In this document: one piece after another, positions 19,524 through 29,401 of the stretch
How positions within the stretch are numbered: position 1 is the first letter of the stretch
How the letters are laid out: the number at the start of each line of letters is the position of its first letter
NCBI RefSeq assembly: GCF_018860915.1
Contig: NZ_JAHKQD010000004.1
Span: forward strand, 48,339-112,338
Direction of reading: 5' to 3'
Length of the DNA: 64,000 bases
From: Colwellia sp. C2M11
Lineage (GTDB): Bacteria > Pseudomonadota > Gammaproteobacteria > Enterobacterales > Alteromonadaceae
Position numbers and translations under genes: made by a program
Notes under the pieces: generated by a model
The model's database searches: none
Seen by the model: only the letters and a program-made list of their open reading frames with translations
Told to the model about the DNA's origin: nothing

Positions 19524-20912
19524 CTACTCTTGCCCTAAAAGAAAATCACTTTTCGCTTGATATTTTTCATCAAAACGATCGTACACTTTTGCGCCATCAA
19601 CAAAAACTTGTTCGGCACGTGCATAAACACTAAAGGGATTAGTATTCCATAAAACTACATCTGCATTTTTGCCGACTTCTAAGCTACCGGTTTTATCGTT
19701 AATGCCTAATGATTTTGCTGCATTAGCTGTTATCCATTTAATAGCATCTTCTTCTTTTAGATTAAAACCATTATCAATAGCACGATATAACACCTTACCG
19801 GCTTCTTGGTTCAATCGTTGAATGGTCGTTTCAGAATCCGAATGAACAATAGCGCATGAGTTTTTCACAGCATCAACAATAGCTACGTTTTCATCAACCA
19901 TGTCATAGGCTTCCATTTTAAAACCCCACCAGTCTGGCCACATGGCAACACAGTTTCCATTTGCAGCTAACTCATCTGCAATTTTGTAAGCTTCTACTGC
20001 ATGATGAAAAGTGCCCGAGTCATAGTTAAACTCTTTAGCTATGTCGACCATTACTGCCATTTCTTCTGCTTTATAACAATGATTATGTACAAGAATCTCA
20101 CCGTCAAGTACGCCCATTAAAGTATCTAATTCTAGGTTTCTTTTCGGCGCTTCAGGATTTTTACCTGCGTCATAATCACTATTATATTTAGCCCATGCGC
20201 GTTTATATTCAGTTGCTTCAGCCCAAGCTGCTCGATAACCAGCAACATTTCCCATACGCGTTGAAGGCATTTGCTTTCTGCTACCATAAACACGTTTAGG
20301 GTTTTCTCCACACGCCATTTTCAAACCGTAAGGAGCATCAGCAAACTTCATCGCTTGCATAGTATGGCCAGGAACATTTCGTAAAGTTACGCCACGGCCA
20401 CCAAATAAATTGGCTGAGCCAGGTAAAATTTGTAAGGTAGTTATCCCCCCCTCTCTAGCTGCTTCAAAACCAGGATCTTGTGGCCAAACACTATGTTCAG
20501 CCCACACCTCAGAGGTATTCGGCGAGGTCATTTCATTACCATCAGAGTGTGATTCAACACTAGGGCTTGGGTATACACCTAAATGAGAATGCACATCAAT
20601 AATGCCAGGGGTTATCCATTTACCTTGCGCGTCAATAACTTCTACATTGGTTGCCGTTAAATCAACACCAACTTGTTTAATTCTACCATCAATAATAAGA
20701 ACATCTGCATTATCCATACGTTCACCAATACCATTTAATACAGTGGCATTAGTAAATAAGGTGTTTTGTTGTGGTAATACTTTGTATGTGCTTGGGAATG
20801 GGTTTTTATTTATCGTGACTTTATCATCTTGTTTTTCGTTGGGTGAACACGCAGCCAAAGTAAGTGACACTGCGGTCAAAGCTAAACTCAGCTTAAAAGG
20901 TATTTTTTTCAT
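19524..20912 (-). CDS. Exported amidohydrolase lipoprotein (metal-dependent, COG1228-like)
   Basis: The ATG at 20912 is chosen because AAAGGA precedes it by 6 nt and it opens directly on a lipoprotein signal peptide (lipobox LAAC). A longer frame to 20954 adds 14 unlikely residues. The protein has 462 residues. The metal motif is intact (PGIIDVHSHLGVYP), followed by VHNHC, GTFHHAVEA and the catalytic Asp in AIVHSDSE, and the ending LEVGKNADVVLWNTNPF is characteristic. It is probably a periplasmic hydrolase of cyclic amides or dipeptides. It is the first gene of a two-gene operon. Confidence 0.82.
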   Translation of the reverse strand: MKKIPFKLSLALTAVSLTLAACSPNEKQDDKVTINKNPFPSTYKVLPQQNTLFTNATVLNGIGERMDNADVLIIDGRIKQVGVDLTATNVEVIDAQGKWITPGIIDVHSHLGVYPSPSVESHSDGNEMTSPNTSEVWAEHSVWPQDPGFEAAREGGITTLQILPGSANLFGGRGVTLRNVPGHTMQAMKFADAPYGLKMACGENPKRVYGSRKQMPSTRMGNVAGYRAAWAEATEYKRAWAKYNSDYDAGKNPEAPKRNLELDTLMGVLDGEILVHNHCYKAEEMAVMVDIAKEFNYDSGTFHHAVEAYKIADELAANGNCVAMWPDWWGFKMEAYDMVDENVAIVDAVKNSCAIVHSDSETTIQRLNQEAGKVLYRAIDNGFNLKEEDAIKWITANAAKSLGINDKTGSLEVGKNADVVLWNTNPFSVYARAEQVFVDGAKVYDRFDEKYQAKSDFLLGQE

Positions 20913-20954
20913 GTTTATTCCTTTAGGTAAATAACAGCTATTATTATTTTTCAT

Positions 20955-21262
20955 GGCTATTCAAGTAGTATCGAAAAGTTTTTCCTAGCTAAAATATATA
21001 AGAAAATTATTTTTTACTTTGATATTAAACAACCCAATCTGGGGTTAAATAGAATAGTTTAGACCTAAAAAGAATATTATGTTTGACCAGTAACGACAAG
21101 CCCTTAGCGCTATAAGTAGCGTGTTTGAGACAGAATTACGACCAATGGTATAAAAATTGAGATAGTTTACTGAGGAGCATTTTAAATATTTAATGGTTCA
21201 ATATTTAAATGGAGCAATAAAACCTAGCTAAAACTAAGCCAATTAAACTATACCAATTAAAC
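20955..21262. other. 308-bp intergenic region without a gene
   Basis: It contains the promoter of the amidohydrolase pair and the 3' end of msrPQ. An AT-only inverted repeat (21181-21190 with 21200-21209) lies about 55 nt after msrQ but has no T run. Nothing else is evident. Confidence 0.4.
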
Positions 21263-21868
21263 TTAGTTAAACGTCGATAAAAGTAACCGTTTGATTTTTT
21301 TATATCTAAATAACAGTAACATAATTGCCATAGCAAAATAGAACAAAGGCGATGTTAATTCTGACTTAACCGACCAGTAAAAATGGATTGCTACCAATAA
21401 AATGATGATATAGCTAACATTATGTAGCTGTTGCCATGATTTACCCATTTTACGTTTTAACTTATTTATAGATGTAATACTTAACGCGGTTAATAAAAAG
21501 AAAGCCGCCATACCAATGGTAATATATGGACGTTTCCATACTTCACTAATAAATAATGCGCCATCAAATTGTATTTCAAAAGATAAAAAGTTAACTAAGT
21601 GGAATAAAGCATAAGTATAAGCATAAAGCCCAAGTAAGCGTCTAACGTTCAACAAATAACCTTGTTTAGTTAATTTAGCGATTGGCGAAACACTTAACGT
21701 TATTAACAATAAATTAAACGCTCCTATACCAGTAAAATGAATAACACTTTCAACTGGATCTGCCCCTAATTTATCATTAAAAGCTAAAAAATATAAATTA
21801 ACTAATGGTATCAAAGCACCTAAGTGAATAAGTACTTTTAATAACAACACTTTAGTATCATTTTTCAT
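21263..21868 (-). CDS. msrQ: MsrQ, heme-binding membrane subunit of periplasmic methionine sulfoxide reductase
   Basis: This 201-residue protein has about six membrane helices and belongs to the YedZ/ferric-reductase-like family. It has conserved histidines in VIHFTGIGAF, YALFHLVNF, QQLHNVSY and VAIHFYWSVK that bind heme b. MsrQ passes electrons from the membrane to MsrP. It follows msrP by 42 nt in an operon. Confidence 0.94.
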   Translation of the reverse strand: MKNDTKVLLLKVLIHLGALIPLVNLYFLAFNDKLGADPVESVIHFTGIGAFNLLLITLSVSPIAKLTKQGYLLNVRRLLGLYAYTYALFHLVNFLSFEIQFDGALFISEVWKRPYITIGMAAFFLLTALSITSINKLKRKMGKSWQQLHNVSYIIILLVAIHFYWSVKSELTSPLFYFAMAIMLLLFRYKKIKRLLLSTFN

Positions 21869-21910
21869 ATTATCTAGACAGCTTATGTTTGTAGAAAGAC
21901 ATCATAAACA

Positions 21911-22927
21911 TTAAAAGTTTTTTGATAAATCCATACCTTTATAAAGATCAGCAACTTCTTCGCCATAACCATTAAAAGGTAGTGTTGCAACACGATTACG
22001 CGAAAAAAGTCCTCCCGTTGTTATACTACGTTCACTCGCTTGGCTCCACCTTGGGTGATCATGATTAGGGTTAACATTAGCGTAAAAACCATATTCTTTT
22101 GGTGCCAATTTATTCCATGTGGTTGGCGGCTTATGCTCAAGTAATTTAATGCCAACAATTGATTTAATACTTTTAAACCCATACTTCCACGGAACAACCA
22201 AACGAATAGGTGCACCATTTTGCGGAGGCAGTGTTTTACCATATAAGCCTACGCTCATTAACGTTAATGGATTCATCGCTTCATCTATACGTAAAGCTTC
22301 TACATAAGGGAAAAGGAGACCACCACCTAAACGTCTGTCAGCTTGTCCAGGCATCTGTTTAGGGTCATACAACGTTTCAAAAGCCACATACTTAGCACGA
22401 GAATTAGGCGCTACTTTTTTAAGTAAATCAGCTAAAGAAAAACCAATCCAAGGAATAACCATTGACCAGGCTTCAACACAACGCAAACGGTAAATACGTT
22501 CTTCTAAAGGAAACATGTTAGTTAAGTTGTCATAATCAAGCGTTATTGGATTATCACATTCGCCTGATATTTTTAACTGCCAAGGGGCAACATCAAAGCC
22601 TTGTGATAGCGCTAAAGGTTGATCCTTTTGAGCGCCAAATTCATAAAAATTATTATGTGAAATCACCTTATTTTCAGGTGTTCTAAGCAGGTGCTCATTT
22701 GTTGAGTCTTTACTGAAATTAAGCGCTTTGGTTTGAAACTTCACCTTCTCTTTATCATCATCTGAAAAAAAGCCCGCTTGCGCTGTAGAGGTAATGGCAG
22801 AGCTCATTACTGCACTCGCACCTAGAAACCCCATTTTTTTCAATAAACTTCGACGTTCAAGATATACCGATTCATCGGTAACGTTGCAATCTTTAAGGGT
22901 ATTTTTTGTCGGGATATTAATCAGCAT
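21911..22927 (-). CDS. msrP: MsrP, periplasmic protein-methionine-sulfoxide reductase (molybdopterin enzyme)
   Basis: This 338-residue protein has a Tat signal with the arginine pair in [15 protein letters not shown] (R25-R26) and a sulfite-oxidase-type molybdopterin fold. C150 in [15 protein letters not shown] is the expected Mo ligand. Further YedY landmarks are [34 protein letters not shown] and the C-terminal [12 protein letters not shown]. It repairs oxidised methionines of envelope proteins. The N-terminus aligns by eye with the E. coli one ([11 protein letters not shown]), supporting the start. Confidence 0.95.
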   Translation of the reverse strand: MLINIPTKNTLKDCNVTDESVYLERRSLLKKMGFLGASAVMSSAITSTAQAGFFSDDDKEKVKFQTKALNFSKDSTNEHLLRTPENKVISHNNFYEFGAQKDQPLALSQGFDVAPWQLKISGECDNPITLDYDNLTNMFPLEERIYRLRCVEAWSMVIPWIGFSLADLLKKVAPNSRAKYVAFETLYDPKQMPGQADRRLGGGLLFPYVEALRIDEAMNPLTLMSVGLYGKTLPPQNGAPIRLVVPWKYGFKSIKSIVGIKLLEHKPPTTWNKLAPKEYGFYANVNPNHDHPRWSQASERSITTGGLFSRNRVATLPFNGYGEEVADLYKGMDLSKNF

Positions 22928-23072
22928 ATCAGTATCTAATGGTTCATATTAAAGCACATGAAATAGTAGACACTGATATAGCAGAAATAATTTCAATTAT
23001 CTCGATTACTGACTAAATTTTTAAACAATCATTTACTGCTTAAACTGAGAGATATTATTATTAAAAGAAAAA

Positions 23073-23447
23073 CTATGCTGTTTTTACTAACTGTTGTAAA
23101 TGCGTAATGACATCACTTGATTCATAAAGCCACTGTACTTCACCATTATTTTTCTCAATACGCAAACAAGGCACAGTACGTTTGCCCCCTTCACGAATAA
23201 GCTCTTCGCGGTAATCATTTTTTTGGTTAATGTTACGCAATTCTATATTCAAACCTTCACGCTTAATTGTACGGCGTACTTTTACACAAAAAGGACAACT
23301 AGGTAGTTGGTACAAACTTAAATTTTTAGTATTCTCATCAACTTTTTTCTGTTCTTCAACGGTTCTTTTGGGTGATTTTGGTGAAAAAATAAAGTTTAGT
23401 AATAAAATAAGGCGACCAATTGGCCAGCGTATGAGCGACATAATCAT
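23073..23447 (-). CDS. Glutaredoxin-like protein with N-terminal extension
   Basis: This 124-residue protein has an approximately 43-residue N-terminal extension with one hydrophobic stretch, then a glutaredoxin domain with the dithiol site CPFC (C51, C54), the cis-Pro in RTVPCLRIEKNNG and the ending YESSDVITHLQQL. It probably reduces disulfides with glutathione; the hydrophobic stretch may tether it to the membrane. An alternative ATG two codons downstream is possible. It is monocistronic. Confidence 0.85.
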   Translation of the reverse strand: MIMSLIRWPIGRLILLLNFIFSPKSPKRTVEEQKKVDENTKNLSLYQLPSCPFCVKVRRTIKREGLNIELRNINQKNDYREELIREGGKRTVPCLRIEKNNGEVQWLYESSDVITHLQQLVKTA

Positions 23448-23608
23448 AGTATTGTTTCTACAGTAAAGTGTGTATTAAAACTTTTATTTAAAAAGTGCGT
23501 TAAAACATCTAATTTGATCATTAAACCAAATTCGGTGAAGGTGAAATAGTTTAGCATGAACCATCTTTGTTAGCCCATACATAACCCGAGAAGAATATTG
23601 CTTAAATG

Positions 23609-24373
23609 TTACTGAATATCTTGGCTTTGATCATATTGAGTCAGTTTATTAAATTTAATCATGGCGCGTAGCTCTGTTATATATTCCATCCCGCGCTCAG
23701 AATAACGACTTAAACCTTCAGCTAAAACAAGCCCTGTTATCGGCTGCTTGTCAGCTCTTTGTTGTGCCCGTATATTTCGTAATGACTGATATGCAGGATG
23801 GCTATTTAAATTATTCATATAGCTTTCAAGTGACTGTTGAGGTGAGTCAAAAGCAGCAACTTCATGGCTCTTACCAGAGTCTCTTTTATTAGGAATAAGT
23901 CCACAACCTTTTTCAAAACACCATTGACCAAAAAAATTATTACCGAGTTGAGCAAACCTTGAGGTTCCCCACGCACTTTCATTAGCTGCTTGTGCTAAGA
24001 CAAGTGATGGCGGTAATACATCAACACGCTTAAGTAGTTTTTGCCAAAAAATATCATCGTCAATAGTGGCGTCTGTGACTCTATACTGAATTGCTATATC
24101 GGCAATTTTTCGCTTATCCCACCAACTGATATTATTTCTATTTTCTGACCATAAAAGTAACTGTTTTCTCGTCTTTTTTATGTTTATATTCTTTTCATCA
24201 ATAAGCGGAATAAAGTAATTAAAAAAAGCGGACTTTCTCTCCGTACCGGCAGCGTATTCTTCAAAGTTAGGTCGCTTTGGTTCGTGTGAATAAAGGGTGA
24301 TAACGAGTGTAAGCAATAAAACTAATACGGCTAATAAAATTGATATTCGTTTATTATCGAATGCTTTATTCAT
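23609..24373 (-). CDS. Bax-like glucosaminidase-domain protein
   Basis: This 254-residue protein has an N-terminal signal anchor (residues 9-26) and a C-terminal Bax/GH73-type glucosaminidase domain: LPPSLVLAQAANESAWGTS with the catalytic Glu, then GNNFFGQWCFEKGCGLIP and FDSPQQSLESYMNNLNSHPAY. It probably cleaves peptidoglycan GlcNAc bonds or assists wall turnover in the periplasm. The two cysteines in WCFEKGC may form a disulfide. It is a single gene. Confidence 0.85.
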   Translation of the reverse strand: MNKAFDNKRISILLAVLVLLLTLVITLYSHEPKRPNFEEYAAGTERKSAFFNYFIPLIDEKNINIKKTRKQLLLWSENRNNISWWDKRKIADIAIQYRVTDATIDDDIFWQKLLKRVDVLPPSLVLAQAANESAWGTSRFAQLGNNFFGQWCFEKGCGLIPNKRDSGKSHEVAAFDSPQQSLESYMNNLNSHPAYQSLRNIRAQQRADKQPITGLVLAEGLSRYSERGMEYITELRAMIKFNKLTQYDQSQDIQ

Positions 24374-24485
24374 ATAACTTCCTTAATTAAATGAGTTTTA
24401 GGGCCATTTATTCGTTACGTTAACTTATTGAAAATCTTTATTGAGTACCTTATTTATGTGCATTTATACTTAGGTACGTTTATGC

Positions 24486-25685
24486 TTAGCTCCGCTTACT
24501 TTTAGGTATATAATTCAAAATAGAAACGGGAACGACTTTTTTGACATCAAAGCCTTCAAATTCTTTCCGATTAATCACATGGCCTAGCCTACTTTCAATA
24601 GCACATAAGTTTCTAAAGTTATCTTTGGAAACAAAAGATACTGCTTCTCCAGATGCTCCAGCTCGACCTGTTCTACCTATTCGATGAATATAATCATCAA
24701 CATTGTCAGGCAGATCATAATTCACTACACGCTCAAGTGCGCCAATATCAAGACCACGTGCAGCAATGCCTGTTGCAACTAAGTATTTAATTTTCCCTGA
24801 TTTAAAATCATGCCATATTTGTTCACGAACGGCTTGTGTTCTTCCACTATGGATAGCTTCTGCTTTTATGTCACGTTTTTCTAACTGACTTACCAATTTA
24901 GCAGCCCCATGTTTTGTTTCAATAAAAATAAGCGCCTGCTGCCATTGCAAACTTTTTATTAAATGACTTAATAATGCCGATTTATTACCTTTATCGGTAG
25001 TTACCAACCATTGCGCTATTTGGGGCTTTGAAGCACTGTTTTGAGCGATAGAGATTTCTACCGGGTGATTAATAGTTCTTTTAGCTAAGGCACGTACTTC
25101 ATCTGAAATAGTAGCAGAAAACAATAAATTTTGACGTTGTGTAGGTAAGCGCTCAATAATTTTATTAATGTCATCAATAAACCCCATATCAAGCATTCTA
25201 TCAGCTTCATCTAATACTAACATTTCAAGCTCATCAAAATGTAAAGCACGTTGATGTGTCATATCTAATAATCGGCCAGGTGTCGCAACAATAATATCAA
25301 CTCCCCATATTAGTCGTTGCTTTTGTGGTACGGCATCAACACCACCATACATAGCCATAGAACTTAACGTTAAATATTTACTATATGAGCTAATACTTGC
25401 TTCAACTTGCACCGCTAATTCACGTGTAGGAACCAATATAAGTGCACGTATACGTTTGCCACGCAACTTACGATCTGTATTTATTTTTTTTGTATGTAAC
25501 TGCTCTAAAAGAGGCAAAACAAAGCTCGCAGTTTTACCTGTACCTGTTTGCGCGCCAGCAATAAGGTCTTTACCAGACAAGACAACTGGTATTGCTTGCT
25601 TTTGAATATCAGTAGGCTCTGTATAAGCTAAATCAGCAACAGCTTTTAAAATGGGTTCAGATAATCCAAGGGTTGAAAATGACAT
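24486..25685 (-). CDS. DEAD-box RNA helicase (RhlE-like)
   Basis: This 399-residue protein has all the helicase motifs in order: a Q motif (TEPTDIQKQAIP), AQTGTGKT, PTRELA, ATPGR, DEAD, SAT, IHSGRTQ, ATGIAARGLDI and HRIGRTGR. It lacks the long basic C-terminal tail of many RhlE proteins. It likely unwinds structured RNA, which matters for growth in the cold. It begins 40 nt after the DUF1456 terminator and forms its own unit. Confidence 0.9.
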   Translation of the reverse strand: MSFSTLGLSEPILKAVADLAYTEPTDIQKQAIPVVLSGKDLIAGAQTGTGKTASFVLPLLEQLHTKKINTDRKLRGKRIRALILVPTRELAVQVEASISSYSKYLTLSSMAMYGGVDAVPQKQRLIWGVDIIVATPGRLLDMTHQRALHFDELEMLVLDEADRMLDMGFIDDINKIIERLPTQRQNLLFSATISDEVRALAKRTINHPVEISIAQNSASKPQIAQWLVTTDKGNKSALLSHLIKSLQWQQALIFIETKHGAAKLVSQLEKRDIKAEAIHSGRTQAVREQIWHDFKSGKIKYLVATGIAARGLDIGALERVVNYDLPDNVDDYIHRIGRTGRAGASGEAVSFVSKDNFRNLCAIESRLGHVINRKEFEGFDVKKVVPVSILNYIPKSKRS

Positions 25686-25720
25686 GTAGATCCAGAAGAG
25701 TAAACTGTGTTAATTAGAAT

Positions 25721-25750
25721 AAATAAAGCGACTACAACGTAAAGTCGCTT
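25721..25750 (-). terminator. Terminator after the DUF1456 gene
   Basis: Stem AAGCGACT (25726-25733) with AGTCGCTT (25743-25750) is followed leftward by a TTTATTTATT run, 20 nt after the DUF1456 stop. Confidence 0.75.
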
Positions 25751-25770
25751 ATTAAAGAGAGGTTAGCAAA

Positions 25771-26232
25771 CTATTGTTGTGCTTGTATTTTTAACCCATT
25801 TAGAAAAGTTGAAAGTACATCATCACTGCAGTCTCTGTAGTGCTTATGGTTTACATTTCTAAAAAAAGCACTTAGCTCATATTTACCTAAGCTTAAACCG
25901 GCTAATTCAAGAATATTAATAACATCATCAGCCTTAAGTCCAAAGGCTATTTTTAGCTTATTAAAAATAGCATTATTTGTTAATACTTGCTCAGCTTGAC
26001 GTTGAGGCGTATCGTCCTTAGCACCTCTTTTCTCAGTGATTAAACCATTTAAAAAGCTTGCTAATTCGCTATCAGAGAGTACTTGATAAGCACTGTCATT
26101 TTTCTCTTTGAAAAAATCGGCTAACTGTTCTTGGGTAATAACACATTCCCCTAGCGCAAACACGACAAGTATTTTTTCATCATTAAAGTTTAAAATCGTA
26201 CTGATACGACGAAGAAGGTCATTATTTATCAT
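25771..26232 (-). CDS. DUF1456 family protein (YehS-like)
   Basis: This 153-residue soluble protein contains two related helical repeats: NDLLRRISTILNFNDEKILVVF at residues 3-24 and NNAIFNKLKIAFGLKADDVINI around 86-107. Each is followed by a YELSAFFRN-like or QLADFFKEK-like helix and a C-terminal FLNGL. This duplicated arrangement is DUF1456, exemplified by E. coli YehS. The molecular function is not established. It is monocistronic. Confidence 0.88.
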   Translation of the reverse strand: MINNDLLRRISTILNFNDEKILVVFALGECVITQEQLADFFKEKNDSAYQVLSDSELASFLNGLITEKRGAKDDTPQRQAEQVLTNNAIFNKLKIAFGLKADDVINILELAGLSLGKYELSAFFRNVNHKHYRDCSDDVLSTFLNGLKIQAQQ

Positions 26233-26333
26233 TAATTTGCCCTGAGCTGTAAAAATAGTGAAAGTGCTTATAGTATAACGGCTATCAACCTATAAGCGCT
26301 ATCACATTCATACAATATGCTCGATTACATTAC

Positions 26334-27605
26334 TTAAGCTTTTGCTAACGCTTGTTCAATATCGGCAATAATATCGTCAATATGTTCAATACCCACAGAT
26401 ATTCTAACAAGATCTTCAGAAACCCCCGCAGATTCAAGCTCTTTGGCATTTAACTGTCGATGTGTCGTCGATGCAGGGTGACACGCAAGTGATTTTGCAT
26501 CACCAATGTTGACTAAGCGTAAAATCATACCAAGAGCATCGATAAATCGCCCACCAGCTTCACTACCACCTTTAATACCAAAACTTAAGATACCTGACGC
26601 TTGACCATTAGTGACAGTTTGGCAAAGTGCATTATAAGGACTTTCAGGTAAAGCAGCATAATTAACCCAATTTACTTTTTCATGGTTGCTCAGATATTTA
26701 GCGACCTTAAGTGCATTTTCACAATGGCGCTCCATGCGTAAACATAAAGTTTCGAGACCTTGCATGATCAAAAATGAACTATGTGGTGATAAAGCAGCAC
26801 CTGTATTTCTAAGTGGTACTACACGACAACGACCAATATAAGCTGCTGCGCCTAATGCTTCAGTATAAACAACATCATGGTATGAAGGATCTGGTTCATT
26901 TAACATTGGAAACCTATTTTTGTTTGCAACCCAATCAAATTTTCCTGAGTCAACAATAATGCCGCCAATAGTGGTACCGTGACCACCAATATATTTAGTT
27001 AATGAGTGAACAACAATATCCGCACCATGCTCAAACGGACGACACAAAGCTGGACTTGCAACGGTATTATCAACAATTAACGGCACACCATGTTTGTGTG
27101 CAATTTTAGCGAGTCCTTCAAGATCGATAATATTACCCGCTGGGTTACCAATAGATTCACAAAAAACGGCTTTTGTATTCTCATCAATTAAGTTATCAAA
27201 TGAAGCTAAATCATCACCTGAAGCAAACTTTACTTCTATGCCTTGTCTTGGCAAGGTATGTGCGAATAAATTATAAGTACCACCATAAAGCTGACTAGTA
27301 CTGATAATATTATCACCTGCTGATGTAATAGCTTGAATAGCATAGGTAATTGCCGACATACCCGAAGCAACAGCTAACCCTGCAATACCACCTTCCATTT
27401 GAGACACGCGTTGTTCCAATACATCCGTTGTTGGATTCATAATACGCGTATATATATTACCTGGAACTTTTAAGTCAAATAAATCAGCACCGTGTTGTGT
27501 GCTATCAAAAGTATAAGAAGTTGTTTGATATATAGGTGTTGTTGCAGCCTTGGTTGTGGCTTCAGAGTCATATCCATGGTGCAGTGCTAAAGAGGCTAGT
27601 TTCAT
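26334..27605 (-). CDS. O-acetylhomoserine sulfhydrylase (MetY-type, PLP-dependent)
   Basis: This 423-residue Cys/Met-metabolism PLP enzyme has [14 protein letters not shown] at the N-terminus, [15 protein letters not shown], the PLP lysine in [15 protein letters not shown], and [14 protein letters not shown] with [16 protein letters not shown] at the end. Length and motifs fit O-acetylhomoserine aminocarboxypropyltransferase, which makes homocysteine from O-acetylhomoserine and sulfide. Methionine gamma-lyase is a less likely alternative. It is a single gene with about 250 bp of upstream sequence. Confidence 0.9.
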   Translation of the reverse strand: MKLASLALHHGYDSEATTKAATTPIYQTTSYTFDSTQHGADLFDLKVPGNIYTRIMNPTTDVLEQRVSQMEGGIAGLAVASGMSAITYAIQAITSAGDNIISTSQLYGGTYNLFAHTLPRQGIEVKFASGDDLASFDNLIDENTKAVFCESIGNPAGNIIDLEGLAKIAHKHGVPLIVDNTVASPALCRPFEHGADIVVHSLTKYIGGHGTTIGGIIVDSGKFDWVANKNRFPMLNEPDPSYHDVVYTEALGAAAYIGRCRVVPLRNTGAALSPHSSFLIMQGLETLCLRMERHCENALKVAKYLSNHEKVNWVNYAALPESPYNALCQTVTNGQASGILSFGIKGGSEAGGRFIDALGMILRLVNIGDAKSLACHPASTTHRQLNAKELESAGVSEDLVRISVGIEHIDDIIADIEQALAKA

Positions 27606-27856
27606 AAAATTCCCTAATTGATGTTATTATAATTGAAGTTAATCTATCTTAATGCACGTAAAATTTAAATAGAAACTCATATCTATTAACCATAAGATAT
27701 ATGAATAGTCACTCTGAACTTGACTCAGGATCCTATGCGCATACAGATAAACTCAGGAGATTCCGTATTATGTAACCTACGAAATGACAAGCACAATGAC
27801 CTACGTAGCGATGAGTAAGAGAATAACGAAAGTAATGCGCTACCCAGTATCAGATA

Positions 27857-28549
27857 TTAACCAAAAACAACAGTCTCATCATTATCTAGCCATAGCGGAT
27901 ACTTAAACATAACTTTTGAAAACATCGGACTTTGTAAATAATGGTTAAGCCATTGTCGGATTTTGGGATAAGGCGCTTGTAAATACCATTGACGCTCTAC
28001 TCTGGCAAACTGCCGTATAAAAGGTAACAACGCGATATCTGCTAAACTCTCTTTATCAGACATAATAAATGCATGACAATTTAACCGCTCTTCTATCATT
28101 TTTAGGTGATTTTCACAGGCATATCGGCATTCAGTAATATTATCTTCGTGATACCGTTTAGCGCATCGATATGCTTCGAGCTTCGTCTTAAATTCCTGAT
28201 CGAAAATAGCAATTAACCTAAGCATTTCGTCCAGCTTATTCGTACCTGTATTAACTTGTTGGTTATGCAAAAGATCGTCAGGATCACTCTGCTTTAAAGC
28301 CCACAACATAATATCTAAACTTTCATCGATTACGGTTGGTACTTTTTTATCTAACACCAAAACAGGCACAGTACCTTTAGGCGATACTAGGAGCATTTCA
28401 TCGGGTTTATTACTTAACACAATATCGCGTAATTCAATAGGTTGCTTGGATTTAAATACGGCTATTCTGGCTCGCATAGCATACGGACAGTTTCTAAGGG
28501 AATAAAGTATAGGAAGGTTATTCATTACGGATATATTATCTGTTGTCAT
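27857..28549 (-). CDS. Glutathione S-transferase-like protein
   Basis: This 230-residue protein has a thioredoxin-like N-terminal domain (LYSLRNCPYAMRARIA, with cis-Pro in SPKGTVPVLVL and DESLDIM) and an all-helical GST C-terminal domain. C21 in the RNCPYAMR motif suggests a Cys-type GST with reductase activity. The start ATG follows GAGGAAATAAA, a strong ribosome binding site. The substrate is unknown. Confidence 0.85.
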   Translation of the reverse strand: MTTDNISVMNNLPILYSLRNCPYAMRARIAVFKSKQPIELRDIVLSNKPDEMLLVSPKGTVPVLVLDKKVPTVIDESLDIMLWALKQSDPDDLLHNQQVNTGTNKLDEMLRLIAIFDQEFKTKLEAYRCAKRYHEDNITECRYACENHLKMIEERLNCHAFIMSDKESLADIALLPFIRQFARVERQWYLQAPYPKIRQWLNHYLQSPMFSKVMFKYPLWLDNDETVVFG

Positions 28550-28765
28550 TTTATTTCCTCATACTTTTACTAGCTAATGTTTTTTCAATGGGCTTATACC
28601 ATCAAATTGTATCAACATTATTAATCAAAACAATTTAGACATAATAATATAATGGCAGTACGTCGTAAAAAATTAACAACATTTCCTAGCTAAGCAAGTA
28701 CAATAGCAATCTTTTAAACATGAATATTTATAATGTAACCATTTGAAAAACCATTTAGAGATTTT

Positions 28766-29326
28766 ATGCATTTATTAAAACGAGTTGTTCATCATGCTAT
28801 TGAAGAACAAAACTTAACACCTGCTCACCCTAAAAGCTTTACTCGAATTGCCACCAGAGCAATAGTCATAAAAGACAAAAAAATATTATTAATGTTTACT
28901 GAGCGTTATAACGATTACTCATTACCTGGTGGCGGTGTTGACCAAGGTGAAGCTTTAATTGATGGTTTAAAGCGAGAGTTAAGTGAAGAAACCGGTGCAT
29001 TAGAGATAAACAACATAAACCCTTTTGGCTTATACGAAGAGTATCGCCCACATAATAGCCAAAAACACTTTCCAAACTGTACTATTATGCATATGCTTTC
29101 ATATTGTTATGTCTGTGAGATAGCAGACCAATTAGGCGAAAATAAATTAGAAGATTATGAAGTAAATAATGGTATGCAAGTACGCTGGGTTTCAATAGAT
29201 GAAGCTATTAAGCATAATAAAGAGACCATGAAAAATGATGAAAAGCAAGGGCTATCCATTCAGCGTGAAACGTATTTATTGCAAAAAATTAAAGCCCAAA
29301 TTATTAATAGTAAACCTGATGCTTAA
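28766..29326 (+). CDS. Nudix hydrolase
   Basis: This 186-residue protein has a complete Nudix box at about residues 56-78: a Gly, E62, then RELSEETGAL (R70, E71, E74, E75). It hydrolyses a nucleoside diphosphate linked to some moiety; the substrate cannot be read from the sequence. It begins 216 bp from the divergent GST-like gene and is probably monocistronic. Confidence 0.9.
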   Translation: MHLLKRVVHHAIEEQNLTPAHPKSFTRIATRAIVIKDKKILLMFTERYNDYSLPGGGVDQGEALIDGLKRELSEETGALEINNINPFGLYEEYRPHNSQKHFPNCTIMHMLSYCYVCEIADQLGENKLEDYEVNNGMQVRWVSIDEAIKHNKETMKNDEKQGLSIQRETYLLQKIKAQIINSKPDA

Positions 29327-29401
29327 TAGCAATCACAAATAGAACTAACGACTCTAAACATATTGTTTACCTATTTATTGAGATAAGTAACTAATAAAGT
29401 T

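Noticed and set aside
20913..20954. Longer start for the amidohydrolase lipoprotein
   Set aside because: The extension carries the ribosome binding site of the inner ATG and places residues before the lipoprotein signal.
21181..21209. AT-only inverted repeat after msrQ as a terminator
   Set aside because: No G-C pairs in the stem and no T run, so it is likely to be compositional.
27700..27845. Possible intergenic mobile repeat with ACTCAGGA-like words
   Set aside because: Two similar words in opposing settings resemble the dispersed repeats of Alteromonadales, but they are degenerate and no second full copy is in the window.
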